From NCBI RefSeq assembly GCF_003952225.1, contig NZ_CP034437.1:6429001-6493000 (forward strand): a DNA stretch of 64,000 bases. The letters run 5' to 3'. Made by a program: the position numbers and the translations under genes. The notes under the pieces were generated by a model, which was not told the origin of the DNA, made no database searches, and was given only the letters and a program-made list of their open reading frames with translations. Shown here piece by piece: positions 6,640-15,842 of the stretch. This stretch comes from Paenibacillus albus (GTDB lineage: Bacteria; Bacillota; Bacilli; Paenibacillales; Paenibacillaceae). Each line of letters opens with the position of its first letter. Within the stretch, counting starts at the first letter, position 1.

Positions 6640-8883
6640 TTACCATTCCAAGCTGACAGCGATTCCCTCAGGCGCGCCAGGGTAACGAAGCAGCACCGTG
6701 CCAGATCCAGCATCATAGACGCATTCCGCAGCCGTTCCGCCCGCAATCGCGCGAACCGGCTTGCTTGCGACCGCGAGTCGCGTGCTGATCGTCATATCCG
6801 ATGGAGACTCGGACACGAAGGAGAATCGCGCAGCCTCCAGCTGCTCGTCACGAATCTTCGAGGAGCTGACGATCACTTCAGCCAAGCTGCCAACGGCCGA
6901 CTGCTTCCGGCTGCCAAGGTCATACAGCAAGCTGTCATCGCCCGGCGCAAGCTCTACTGAAGTAAGAACCGGCAAGTCTGCCTCGAACAAATCAATGAAC
7001 GTTCCTTGCAGCACCACGTTCTCGAGCTTATCGCCCGAATCCCCCACCTCATCAAGCACATGCGTAATCAGATACGGCCCGCGTTTGATCTGCAGCGCCT
7101 GCTTCTGCTTATAGTCATTCTCTTCGCCGCGAATCGCGAGCGCCCTGCGCACTTGATCCTGCACAATCTTCGCGCCTTCGGCAGAACGGGACAGCTCAGT
7201 CGGATGCTGACGCAGGAACAGCACAGCGCCTTCGCCCACTTGATGCTCCCCTTCCGCAGGGTTCCGGCCTAGGCCGAGCGATTCGAACAGATGCTCCTCT
7301 GGCCGCTCGTACGTCCGGCGCGCGCCGCTGCGGTTCCACCATTCGCTCACGGTATGGAACGGATCTGAGCCATCGCCAATATAGATGAGCACGCCGCCTT
7401 CCCGCACCCACTGCCCGATCGACTGATGAATGCCCGGATGCTCCGGTTTCATGAATTCGTAGCTGAGCAGCAGAACGCGGTAGCCGTCCAGATAGCCTGG
7501 GAATGTAAGAATATTATCGAGCTGCACGGTACGCAGCGGAATGCCGATCTTCACCAGCGGCATCGCAATGCCGTAGAAAGCCGAGAAGTCGAGCAGCTCC
7601 TGCTGTGGCGGAGAGAGCAGGTCGGAAGTCGTCGTACCGTCATATTTGAAGGTAGCCGTATCTTCCTCCCCTTCTCCAATCACATCTCCTCGCTGGTACA
7701 TCGCAGAGTTCGCGAAGCATAGGCCGATACCGGACGTATAGCCATCTCCCGCGTGCTCTTCTTCATGATTGTGCATATCCCGCAGCACTTCCATCACCGT
7801 CAGAAGCGTAGTGGCATAATGGCTAGGAATCGTCTCTTTGTCTACAGCTTGCCTCGGGTATTCCAATGAGAATACGCGCCAAGGCCATGGACAAACCTCA
7901 TATTGCTTCACTTCAGGGTGGAGCAAGGAAGCAACGACGGTCGACTTGTAGTTCTTACGGTAATCGCTCCATGTATAACGCGGATTGTCCTCGATCGGAT
8001 CGTGCAGATACCACATTTCCCGCCCCGTGCCGCGCGTAAGCTCCTGCATATTGCCGTATTCAAGGTACGCAGTCTCGAAAGTCCGCTCGCGGCGTACGCC
8101 CTGATACACATTCGCCGTCCGCGCCGTGCCGGTCCAGATCTGCGCGATGAAGCCGTCGCAAGAAGGCATCGATACGAGCAGAGCCTCCGGGCTAATAATC
8201 CGCCACTGCGTATAGTTAATTAGGCTGTGCGTCGGCACATAGAACCGAACGGTGCGGCCGTACGTCACGAGCGCATATTCCTTCATCTGGCTGCACAGCC
8301 GGTCAAGTGCCCGATAGTACATCTGCGCTTTCAGCTTCGATGCGCGATATTGCGCGTCAGGAGAGGAATGCGGTGCGATCCACTCTTCGCCGTAGAAGTT
8401 CAGCCATTCGCGTTTGAAAGCATCCGAGTAGCCTGCTGCTGCCCAGAATTCCGGCTCTTCCATATGAATCGCTTCAACGCCGGCGTCAATCGCCTTCTTG
8501 ATGAACGTCGCCAAATATTCGGCAAAAGAAATCGTCGGCACCATATAAGGCACGTCCTTGCCATGGAGCAGATGGTTACCCGCACGGTCCTTCTGCGCTT
8601 CATCCCAATGGTCGCGGCCGTCGAACCGCCCGAACAGATAATCCTGATATTCGCCCCATGACACGCCTGTCATGAGATGGATCGTATAGCCAGCCTTCTT
8701 CCAGCCTTCGATGCGGCTCGGCAAATCCTTGGAAATTCCGTACACCATGACAAAATCAGTCCGCAAATCATACTTCGGCCCATATGGACGCGACTCCTGA
8801 AAACCGGTCCATTCGTTCCTCGCCTTCTTCAATTGCCTCATTCCTCCCTGGATCATCGTCTTTGCAGCTTCATTTTCGCACAT
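6640..8883 (-). CDS. Large cytoplasmic glycoside-hydrolase-like protein, function unknown
   Basis: A 747-residue protein without signal peptide. The N-terminal 400 residues look like a TIM barrel of clan-A character: acidic residues sit at strand ends (GVEAIHMEEPEFW near 140) and aromatic residues are frequent (WYLHDPIEDNPRYTWSDY, VCPWPWRVFS). The middle (about 430-570: YGIAMPLVKIG, VLLLSYEFMKP, GGVLIYIGDGSD) resembles the class-I amidotransferase-like domain of many beta-galactosidase-type enzymes, and the tail is beta-rich. I do not recognise a named family, so the activity is a guess. The ATG at 8883 lacks a clear ribosome site; ATGs at codons 10 and 15 are possible alternatives. It is divergent from the secreted GxGYxYP protein. 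Confidence 0.75.
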   Translation of the reverse strand: MCENEAAKTMIQGGMRQLKKARNEWTGFQESRPYGPKYDLRTDFVMVYGISKDLPSRIEGWKKAGYTIHLMTGVSWGEYQDYLFGRFDGRDHWDEAQKDRAGNHLLHGKDVPYMVPTISFAEYLATFIKKAIDAGVEAIHMEEPEFWAAAGYSDAFKREWLNFYGEEWIAPHSSPDAQYRASKLKAQMYYRALDRLCSQMKEYALVTYGRTVRFYVPTHSLINYTQWRIISPEALLVSMPSCDGFIAQIWTGTARTANVYQGVRRERTFETAYLEYGNMQELTRGTGREMWYLHDPIEDNPRYTWSDYRKNYKSTVVASLLHPEVKQYEVCPWPWRVFSLEYPRQAVDKETIPSHYATTLLTVMEVLRDMHNHEEEHAGDGYTSGIGLCFANSAMYQRGDVIGEGEEDTATFKYDGTTTSDLLSPPQQELLDFSAFYGIAMPLVKIGIPLRTVQLDNILTFPGYLDGYRVLLLSYEFMKPEHPGIHQSIGQWVREGGVLIYIGDGSDPFHTVSEWWNRSGARRTYERPEEHLFESLGLGRNPAEGEHQVGEGAVLFLRQHPTELSRSAEGAKIVQDQVRRALAIRGEENDYKQKQALQIKRGPYLITHVLDEVGDSGDKLENVVLQGTFIDLFEADLPVLTSVELAPGDDSLLYDLGSRKQSAVGSLAEVIVSSSKIRDEQLEAARFSFVSESPSDMTISTRLAVASKPVRAIAGGTAAECVYDAGSGTVLLRYPGAPEGIAVSLEW

Positions 8884-9091
8884 CTTGTTAGTATATATTT
8901 AATATATATTAATTTCGGTAAAAATAATAGACATCTCACCAAATCTTCCACGATACTATTGTACTACCTTAGGAATTCAGCTGTATTTTCGTGATAACCT
9001 TTGTCGAATCTATTGAATATTTTATATAGATTATATTAAATATGTACTGTAGATCAAAGCTCAGCCGACTAAGGAGGTGGACGAACGAGGC

Positions 9092-9121
9092 ATGAGCGAT
9101 GGAGCTGCAAAATTCCGCTAA
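9092..9121 (+). CDS. Possible 9-residue leader peptide before the GxGYxYP gene
   Basis: ATG AGC GAT ... CGC TAA encodes MSDGAAKFR. It is preceded by AAGGAGGTGG, one of the strongest ribosome sites in the window, 11 bases away. The stop codon lies 15 bp before the TTG start of the next gene, so translation of the leader could be coupled to it. No terminator hairpin is visible between them. It may be chance; the strength of the ribosome site is the only evidence. Confidence 0.35.
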   Translation: MSDGAAKFR

Positions 9122-9136
9122 GATGAGGTGTGCAAC

Positions 9137-11212
9137 TTGATCCGAAGAATCGCATCAATTAGTCTGGCATTGCTATGTACCGTATCCTTATCGCTCGGCG
9201 CATCTGCCGCGGCAGGTAATCCTGAGCAGGAGCAGACGGCAAGCGCGAAACCGTCCGCTTCCAGCATCTCGTGGCCGAAGCAGCAGGAACTGCCTACCTT
9301 CGCCAAGGTGAAGCAGCTGGAAGTCGCCGATGTGTACGATGCGCCTGGAGATATTAAATTACTGCTTGCTACGCTGCAGGGGATTGTGAACCGCACGGAG
9401 CCTCGAATTTATTTGATCGAAAATAAAGAAGAAGGCAAGTTTACTTGGCTGAACGACCTCGACGTTCCTTACAAGGTGCGCGACAATTACTGGGACATCG
9501 TCAAGAAATTCGCCAAAGAAGCTAAAGGCATTATCGTCTATGATCCGAATGTAGCCGATTCCGTCAACGTCGCTACAACAATGGCGGGGCTGAAAGGCGC
9601 CGTCGTGGCAAGTCCTGAGCTGGCTGAGAAATTAAAGGCCGCTCCGTACAACTTGAAGGTGCTGGATGATCTTCAAGGCAAGTTCAAGGATCGCCTGGAC
9701 GCCTACACGTGGGCGTACGAGAATCTGTGGAGCCAGACGTCCCACCGGATGCTGGTTGGTCTCAGCCCAGACACTTCCGTTAGACTGCCTGCTACGCTTC
9801 CGCCGTCGTTCAAGACGATTGCGCAAGACACGACGCAAGAGCGCGACGCGAAGAATCGCAAGGTGTACGATCTTGATCTGACGAGCTTCTTAGGCAACTC
9901 GGATGTGTACCTGCGCTTCGACGACGCCTTTACGCAAGACGGCTGGGGAACGGCTGTACATGAAGTGACGGTTCAGGCTGACGGCCAAACGATCGCGCAC
10001 TTCATTCCGGGTACGGCGGACGAAGCGCCTTTCCTCTACGATCCGCAGAGCTCGCAGCTCTCTTCCGGCAGCGGCGGTCATCGCTTCGCGGACAATGGAC
10101 GCTATTTTGTATACAAGTTCACGCCTCCTGCAGGCACGAAGCAGCTCACCGCTTCGGTTGATATGTGGAACCAGTACAAAGTAACCGCTGGCAGCGAACA
10201 ACCGGCTTCCTCGCAGCAGCGCGAGCCGTATGGCTACCTCCGCGATTATGCGGTCGCGAACAAAGCGATGGTCGTCTGGCTGGATTCGAACGTACCCGAG
10301 CAAAAGGCGCTGTTCGAGCGTTACTTGTCTGACGTAGAGCCAGGCTCGCCTTACCTCGGCTGGTTCAGCAACGATGTAGATGGCGAATTCAGCGGCACCG
10401 AAGTGACATCGAATCATAGCGTCTATGTGCTTGCGGCGGACTGGTTCAGCAACATGACCGTTTTCTCCGGCGCTAAAGCCGTAGCGAACAATGCGAAGCC
10501 GGCAGCAGCGCCGAAGCTCGCGAACAAAATCTATGTCACCTACACGTTCAGTGAAGGCGATAACCTGCAGTACAACCAGCACCGGATGCGCATTCTGTGG
10601 GATGATCCGAACCGCGGCAAGGTGCCGATCAACTGGACATCGAGCCCGCTTCTCGTTGATGCCGCGCCTGTGATGCTGGACTACTTCAAGCGCACAGCAA
10701 CCGCGAACGATCAAATTATTGCGGGTCCATCCGGAGCAGGCTATTTCTACCCGGATGCATGGCCGGAGAGCACGTTCTCCGCGTTCATGAAGCAGTCGTA
10801 TGCGTATTTGAAGAAGACCGGCATGACGATTCCTTACGTCCTGAACCGCGTGGATGGCCAGAACGTGCCGCTTAGCGAATCGAAAGCCAATTCCTACTTG
10901 AACGACCTGCATGTACAAGGGCTGTTCCAAAGCTGGGAAGGCAACTACGGCGTTACGATCCAGCAGGGTAAACTGCCGGTTTCGACGATCCAAGGCATCA
11001 GCACCGCGCAGGATGGCAAGAACATCCTGGCAGACGCCAAAGCAAAGTGGGACGGTAAGTCGCCGCTCTTCGTTTCCCTCGGCCTGCTCGCTTGGAGCAT
11101 GACTCCTTCGGATGTCGTGGAGATGAGTAAAGAGCTTGGCTCCGATTACCAAGTCGTACGCGCTGACCAGTACTTCTCGCTTATTCGCGAGGCGAACGGT
11201 CTGTCGCACTAA
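9137..11212 (+). CDS. Secreted GxGYxYP-family protein (putative glycoside hydrolase)
   Basis: About 691 residues with a Sec signal (IRRIASISLALLC...LGASAAA, cleavage near residue 26). The diagnostic motif GPSGAGYFYP near residue 529 gives the family its name; an N-terminal domain (KQLEVADVYDAPGDIKLLLATLQGIVNR) is characteristic too. A beta-sandwich-like insertion lies around 245-350. The TTG at 9137 is chosen because GAGGTG sits 6 bases before it; the in-frame GTG at 9128 overlaps that ribosome site. The family is assigned as a glycosidase from fold and context only, so catalytic activity is unproven. Divergent from the 747-residue glycosidase-like gene, which suggests a shared carbohydrate role. 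Confidence 0.87.
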   Translation: MIRRIASISLALLCTVSLSLGASAAAGNPEQEQTASAKPSASSISWPKQQELPTFAKVKQLEVADVYDAPGDIKLLLATLQGIVNRTEPRIYLIENKEEGKFTWLNDLDVPYKVRDNYWDIVKKFAKEAKGIIVYDPNVADSVNVATTMAGLKGAVVASPELAEKLKAAPYNLKVLDDLQGKFKDRLDAYTWAYENLWSQTSHRMLVGLSPDTSVRLPATLPPSFKTIAQDTTQERDAKNRKVYDLDLTSFLGNSDVYLRFDDAFTQDGWGTAVHEVTVQADGQTIAHFIPGTADEAPFLYDPQSSQLSSGSGGHRFADNGRYFVYKFTPPAGTKQLTASVDMWNQYKVTAGSEQPASSQQREPYGYLRDYAVANKAMVVWLDSNVPEQKALFERYLSDVEPGSPYLGWFSNDVDGEFSGTEVTSNHSVYVLAADWFSNMTVFSGAKAVANNAKPAAAPKLANKIYVTYTFSEGDNLQYNQHRMRILWDDPNRGKVPINWTSSPLLVDAAPVMLDYFKRTATANDQIIAGPSGAGYFYPDAWPESTFSAFMKQSYAYLKKTGMTIPYVLNRVDGQNVPLSESKANSYLNDLHVQGLFQSWEGNYGVTIQQGKLPVSTIQGISTAQDGKNILADAKAKWDGKSPLFVSLGLLAWSMTPSDVVEMSKELGSDYQVVRADQYFSLIREANGLSH

Positions 11213-11247
11213 GACTAAGCACTAAGCTAACGCTTTAGCTCAAACAG

Positions 11248-11298
11248 CAAAGAGGCTGGGAACCGTCATTTGAGATGACGGCCTCCCAGCCTCTTTTA
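11248..11298. terminator. Bidirectional terminator between convergent genes
   Basis: Long stem AAAGAGGCTGGGA...TCCCAGCCTCTTTT with an inner CCGTCAT/ATGACGG stem. T runs are present on both strands, serving the GxGYxYP gene and the PKD-protein gene. Confidence 0.87.
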
Positions 11299-11311
11299 AT
11301 TTAAACGTATG

Positions 11312-13501
11312 CTACTGGCGAAGCTGCGGCAGCGGCGCGAACACCATCGCGACTGGCAGATAAGCTCCGGAAGCAACGGTGAACACGATATCAACCGCTT
11401 CTTCTTTATCGCCGGTCCGATACAGAACCGTTGCCTGCGTATTATTCCTCAGCGTCGATACCGTTACGAGCTGACCATTAACCAAAAATGCGCCCGTATA
11501 CAATCCGCCGCGCGGATTGAGCGAGATTAGCGTATGAGGTGCGACGTGCGACATGTGCATGCGGTACAACACCCCATAATTGCCTTCGTTATACTCGAGA
11601 TTCCCCGATGTCTCGTCAATTCCGTCCAGGAACGGGTCAATGACTTTATCTCCGACCTTAACCACTTCCGGCTCCGTGCCGAGTGTGTTTGTGATTTCAA
11701 TGTAACGGTCTGCATTGTAGAATGTGCCTCTAACATGACCGTCTCGCGGCATAACTGTCATATTGGGCAGCTCCGCAACTGGATCCTTGCCCACTGCCGT
11801 GACGACAACGCTGTAATGCAGCTCCTGGTCAGAGAAAATATCCGCGTATGAGCTGAAGGATTCGTTCGGTTTGAGCGGCACCTTGGCAATCTCGGGAAGA
11901 ATCTCCACCGTTTGACCTGGTGCAATCGACGTCCAAACCGGCGTAGGATTGCTCGCAAGCGAGCTCAGGTAACGAGATGTGGACAGCTTGCCGGCAAGCT
12001 CAGGAGAAGCTGTCGGTCCGCCCATGCCGATTGCGGATTTATTCACTCGAACAGTTGAATTGCCCATATTCGTTGCGACCAGATGCATCGTAACGGAATA
12101 ACCGATTTTGTTGACATTATGGAACATAAACCGTACTTTGCCCGTCATCTGAGCTTGATAAGCGATGCCATCCTGCACAAGTGTTTCCGGGCTGTTACTC
12201 CGTACCATCTGAGCAGGCTCCGACTGGATGGTGTACTTATTTGTTACATATTTCAATACATCTGAACCATTGATTGTATATATATCGCCCGGCGCCGTGA
12301 ATAGCCGTCCGTATTCATCCTGCGTATAAAGCACTTCATTCGTTACGGTAATGAACTTCGTAACCTGCGACTTGAGGCCGTTCTTATCTTCGACTTCCAA
12401 CGTAACGGGCTTGTCTCCAGGCTCGAAAAATACTTTGTCGTTGCCAGAGAACGTACTGCGGACAATTGCATTTTCGTCATCGGTGCTGATATCGGTGTAC
12501 GTAATATTTTCGCCAATCCGGTATTGCGTCTTATCGGTTGTGAAGTCTGCAACCGGCGGCAAGTTCGGCGCCTTGACCGTTACGGTCACGCTGTACGGAT
12601 CACTCCACACGCCGTTGCTGTCCTCAACCTGTCTTGTGACGATGTAAGTGCCTGCCGAAGGGAAGATGTCCATCCGGTTCTCCCAGCGCTCGTCTACGAA
12701 CGGCTGTCCCGTTGCATTCGTTCCATGATCGATATAAGTAACCGTCGTTTGTCCGGCATAGATTTCAGCTGGCTGTACTTCGAACGCTGCCGTTGGCTTC
12801 GGCGGGATAACGATGGAAGACCATTTCAGCGTAATTTGCTTGCCAACAACCGCGATTGTGCTATCCGACATCTCGCCCCAAGAGCGGAGCGGGACCATTA
12901 AGTATCCCTTCGATACGAAGGTTGGACCTGCAAGCTTCGTCTGAACACCGTCTCTTGTCGCCATGTCGCTGCCGATCTTGAACACTAGCGTATGCTGGGT
13001 GCCTGTCGCGATGGACTCCTTCGTCTTCGCATTGTACGAGATTTTGTAGCCATAGCGTGCCGCGATTGAGCTAAACGGGAGGAAGGTTCTGCCGTTCAAG
13101 CTAGTGACAGGCTGAGCCGATTGATACACGCTGCCGTTATGAAGCATGTTTGTGCTTGCGATCGTCAAATCCAATCTGTCCGTCTGCACAGGTACATTGG
13201 TACACGGAACTGGCGTTGTGCCTGTACCCGGAGTTGTTGTGCTTGGATCCGGCGTAATGCTTGGATCTGTCGTTGTCGTTGCATTCGGATCTGTTGTTGC
13301 TCCGTTTGGATCAATTGTTGTTCCTGGGTCTGTACTCGTACACGGGATTAGTGTCGTACCTGAGCTCGTAGTTGTGCCCGTATTTGTGGCGGACGTCGTG
13401 CCCCCGCTAACTGTGCCCGCTGCATAAGCATCCCCCGATACTGTGGTAGCTATTGGCAGTACTAAGAATGATAAGATCAATAACCATTTCAATGATTTCA
13501 T
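11312..13501 (-). CDS. Secreted copper-amine-oxidase-N-like/PKD-domain protein
   Basis: 729 residues with signal peptide (MKSLKWLLILSFLVLPIATTVSGDAYAA). It then has a Thr/Pro/Asp-rich spacer to about residue 105 and a stalk or copper-amine-oxidase N-terminal-like domain (about 110-225: LNGRTFLPFSSIAARYGYKISYNAKTK and GYLMVPLRSWGEM). One or two PKD-like beta domains follow (about 233-390, with PPVADFTTDKTQYRIGENITYTD), then a C-terminal region of unknown fold. Such proteins are common on Paenibacillus surfaces; the metal-site residues of true amine oxidases are not expected in this fragment. Convergent with the GxGYxYP gene. Precise function unknown. Confidence 0.85.
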   Translation of the reverse strand: MKSLKWLLILSFLVLPIATTVSGDAYAAGTVSGGTTSATNTGTTTSSGTTLIPCTSTDPGTTIDPNGATTDPNATTTTDPSITPDPSTTTPGTGTTPVPCTNVPVQTDRLDLTIASTNMLHNGSVYQSAQPVTSLNGRTFLPFSSIAARYGYKISYNAKTKESIATGTQHTLVFKIGSDMATRDGVQTKLAGPTFVSKGYLMVPLRSWGEMSDSTIAVVGKQITLKWSSIVIPPKPTAAFEVQPAEIYAGQTTVTYIDHGTNATGQPFVDERWENRMDIFPSAGTYIVTRQVEDSNGVWSDPYSVTVTVKAPNLPPVADFTTDKTQYRIGENITYTDISTDDENAIVRSTFSGNDKVFFEPGDKPVTLEVEDKNGLKSQVTKFITVTNEVLYTQDEYGRLFTAPGDIYTINGSDVLKYVTNKYTIQSEPAQMVRSNSPETLVQDGIAYQAQMTGKVRFMFHNVNKIGYSVTMHLVATNMGNSTVRVNKSAIGMGGPTASPELAGKLSTSRYLSSLASNPTPVWTSIAPGQTVEILPEIAKVPLKPNESFSSYADIFSDQELHYSVVVTAVGKDPVAELPNMTVMPRDGHVRGTFYNADRYIEITNTLGTEPEVVKVGDKVIDPFLDGIDETSGNLEYNEGNYGVLYRMHMSHVAPHTLISLNPRGGLYTGAFLVNGQLVTVSTLRNNTQATVLYRTGDKEEAVDIVFTVASGAYLPVAMVFAPLPQLRQ

Positions 13502-13659
13502 GCTCCGTCTCCTCTACTCGCTTAACTTCATTCGAATGCCCTTTTGCACACGTATCTGTATATTTACAACCATTACTGAACATTTGACGCAGCACATACG
13601 GGATTAGTTGCAAAAAACTGGGAAGTGACATATTTTAGACACATTTTCGTGTTTCACCG

Positions 13660-13688
13660 TTGACAATGTTTGGGGGCTAATGATACAG
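13660..13688 (+). promoter_or_regulatory. Candidate promoter of the exporter leader
   Basis: Perfect -35 TTGACA (13660-13665) with a weak -10 near 13682-13688 (GATACAG). This would start RNA about 20 bases before the leader ribosome site. Confidence 0.5.
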
Positions 13689-13727
13689 TGGCACATATAT
13701 TCGATGAACGGAAAGGAGGGTTACGCC

Positions 13728-13820
13728 ATGATGAACCGACGGACAGCACATAGAATTGATGATACTCGCAACGCAAACTTCACAATGGACGTAACCCTCG
13801 CGCAAACGGGCGTTATCTAA
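13728..13820 (+). CDS. 30-residue leader peptide of the BmrCD-like exporter
   Basis: A short ORF with an excellent ribosome site (AAAGGAGGG, 7-base gap) and ATG ATG start, encoding a polar, Arg/Thr/Asp-rich 30-residue peptide. It lies between a TTGACA promoter and two terminator-like hairpins upstream of the exporter. In B. subtilis bmrCD is preceded by the leader gene bmrB and is switched on by ribosome-mediated attenuation when translation inhibitors stall ribosomes; the layout here is the same, although peptide similarity cannot be judged by eye. GAGGGTTACG at the ribosome site (13716-13725) is perfectly complementary to CGTAACCCTC within the ORF (13790-13799), a likely regulatory pairing. 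Confidence 0.68.
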   Translation: MMNRRTAHRIDDTRNANFTMDVTLAQTGVI

Positions 13821-13850
13821 GCGAAGCATTCTCGCTCGGTAACGGAAGTA

Positions 13851-13888
13851 GGTGCATGGTTGCGGCAACGTAATCGTGCGCCTTTTTA
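13851..13888 (+). terminator. First leader hairpin with U-run (possible attenuator)
   Basis: GGTGCA (13851-13856) pairs with TGCGCC (13877-13882) and is followed by TTTTT. The stem is weak and has one G-T pair. It begins 30 bases after the leader-ORF stop. Confidence 0.45.
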
Positions 13889-13948
13889 AATTGTATCCGG
13901 CTTAAACTGGTGCAGCTCTCACGCTGACACGCAGTCTGGATGCAGGAT

Positions 13949-13987
13949 GAGGCGTATCGCTTACGGCGGTAGGCCTCTTTTTGTTTT
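13949..13987 (+). terminator. Leader terminator (attenuator) before the exporter genes
   Basis: GAGGC-G-TATCGC pairs with GCGGTA-G-GCCTC (11 pairs around one G-G mismatch, 5-base loop), followed by TTTTTGTTTT. It lies about 40 bp before the first exporter gene, so it must be bypassed for expression; ribosome stalling on the leader peptide is the probable trigger, by analogy with bmrB. Confidence 0.75.
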
Positions 13988-14023
13988 CTGTTCGATCTAA
14001 GCTGGAAAGGTTGTTGATCTTCC

Positions 14024-15775
14024 GTGTTTGACGTATTAAAGAAATTAAGCTGGTTTTTCAAAATGCATTGGAAGCGGTACACGCTTGCGATTGTGCTGCT
14101 TACCATCTGCGGTATCTTTGAGGTTATTCCTCCGAGACTGATCGGCTTCGCCATTGACAGCATCGGCCAGGGCACGATGACGCGGCATAAGCTGACGGAG
14201 CTGCTGCTCTTATGGGCAGGTCTCACTGTCATTGTTTATCTCATCACTTATGTCTGGTGGTCGCAGCTGTTCGGTTCCTCCTTCATGCTGGAACGCAAAC
14301 TCCGCTCACGCCTCATGCGGCATCTGCTGAAGATGACGCCTACCTTTTATGAACGCAATCGTACCGGCGATCTGATGGCACGGGCGACGAACGATATTGG
14401 CGCCGTATCCAACACGGCCGGCTTCGGCATTCTGACGCTGGTCGATTCCACCATCTGGATGGCGACCATTCTCGTTATGATGGCAGGCTTCATCAGCTGG
14501 AAGCTGACGCTTGCGGCGATGCTGCCACTGCCGGTGCTCGCGCTTGTGATGCAGCATTTTGGCAAGAAGATTCATGAGCGGTTTACGATTCAACAGGATG
14601 CCTTCGGCAAGCTGAACGACCAGGTGTTGGAATCCGTTTCGGGCGTTCGAGTCATCCGCGCATTCGTGCAGGAAGATGAGGATCGCAAACGGTTCAGCGA
14701 CATGACCGATGAAGTGTTCCGCAAGAACATCGAAGTGACCAAGATCGATGCGCTGTTCGAGCCTTCGCTCAAAATCCTCGTCGGCATCAGTTATTTGATC
14801 GGTCTCTGCTTCGGCGGATGGCTCGTGTTCCGGGGAGAAATCTCCCTTGGCGATATGGTTTCGTTCAACATGTTCCTCGGTATGCTGATCTGGCCGATGT
14901 TCGCTATCGGCGAGCTTATCAATATTATGCAGCGCGGTAATGCCTCGCTCGACCGAATCAATGAGACGCTAGGCGTTAAGCCTAACGTCGTGGATGCGGA
15001 GTCACCGGTGAATGTGCAGGTGCCGGAGTCCATTGAGACCGAAGGGCTCACCTTCCGATATCCGTCCTCTTCCATCGACAATCTGGTCGATATAAATGTA
15101 AAGCTGCAGCGCGGGCAAACGCTCGGCATCGTCGGTCGAACAGGCAGCGGCAAGACCACTCTGCTTCGTCAGCTGCTTCGCGAGTATCCGATGGGCAAGG
15201 GAAGCCTGAAGGCTAGTGGTGTCCCGATTACGAACATCGAGCTCGACCAAATCCGCAGTTGGGTCGGCTATGTGCCGCAGCAGCCAATCTTGTTCAGCAA
15301 GACGATCCGCGAAAATATCGCTTATGGCGTTGTCGGAGAAACGATGGACGATGAGCTGCTGAACAAGGCGCTGGAGCTCGCTGCCTTCCGCAAAGACGTG
15401 ACGTTCCTGCCAGATGGTCTGGAAACGCTCGTCGGGGAGAAAGGCGTTGCTCTCTCCGGTGGACAGAAGCAGCGGGTCAGCATTGCGCGGGCCGTTATCG
15501 CGAATCCGGAAATTCTTATGCTGGACGATGCCCTCTCGGCTGTCGATGCCAAGACGGAGACGGAAATTCTGGAAGGACTTCGCAAGGAACGTTCGGGCAA
15601 GACGACGCTCATTACGACGCACAGACTCTCCGCCGTGCAGCATGCGGATTGGATCATCGTGCTGGACGAAGGACGAATCGCTGAAGAAGGCACGCATGAA
15701 CAGCTTCTTCTGAATAATGGCTGGTATAAAGAACAATATGACAGGCAGCAGCTCGCATCCGTCGTGGAAGAATAA
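14024..15775 (+). CDS. bmrC: ABC multidrug exporter half-transporter, BmrC/YheI-like
   Basis: 583 residues; the B. subtilis counterpart is about the same length. An N-terminal six-helix domain (about 15-310) is followed by the nucleotide-binding domain. Walker A is GRTGSGKTT near 370, the signature is LSGGQKQR near 476, and Walker B is ILMLDD near 500. The residue after the Walker B aspartate is Asp where a catalytic Glu is normal, so this subunit carries the degenerate ATP site, as known for BmrC. It starts with GTG after an AAAGG site. It is predicted to pair with the next gene product in the membrane and export drugs. Expression is probably governed by the leader peptide and attenuator upstream. 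Confidence 0.88.
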   Translation: MFDVLKKLSWFFKMHWKRYTLAIVLLTICGIFEVIPPRLIGFAIDSIGQGTMTRHKLTELLLLWAGLTVIVYLITYVWWSQLFGSSFMLERKLRSRLMRHLLKMTPTFYERNRTGDLMARATNDIGAVSNTAGFGILTLVDSTIWMATILVMMAGFISWKLTLAAMLPLPVLALVMQHFGKKIHERFTIQQDAFGKLNDQVLESVSGVRVIRAFVQEDEDRKRFSDMTDEVFRKNIEVTKIDALFEPSLKILVGISYLIGLCFGGWLVFRGEISLGDMVSFNMFLGMLIWPMFAIGELINIMQRGNASLDRINETLGVKPNVVDAESPVNVQVPESIETEGLTFRYPSSSIDNLVDINVKLQRGQTLGIVGRTGSGKTTLLRQLLREYPMGKGSLKASGVPITNIELDQIRSWVGYVPQQPILFSKTIRENIAYGVVGETMDDELLNKALELAAFRKDVTFLPDGLETLVGEKGVALSGGQKQRVSIARAVIANPEILMLDDALSAVDAKTETEILEGLRKERSGKTTLITTHRLSAVQHADWIIVLDEGRIAEEGTHEQLLLNNGWYKEQYDRQQLASVVEE

Positions 15776-15842
15776 TGCGCGTAAGTGTCTAGGCTGACTG
15801 CAATCATGTATGAGATATAAAGAAACGAAGGTGACACCTACA

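Noticed and set aside
9890-11209. 439-codon minus-strand frame over the GxGYxYP gene
   Set aside because: Antisense shadow with Arg/Val-rich sequence; the plus strand has a signal peptide and a family motif.
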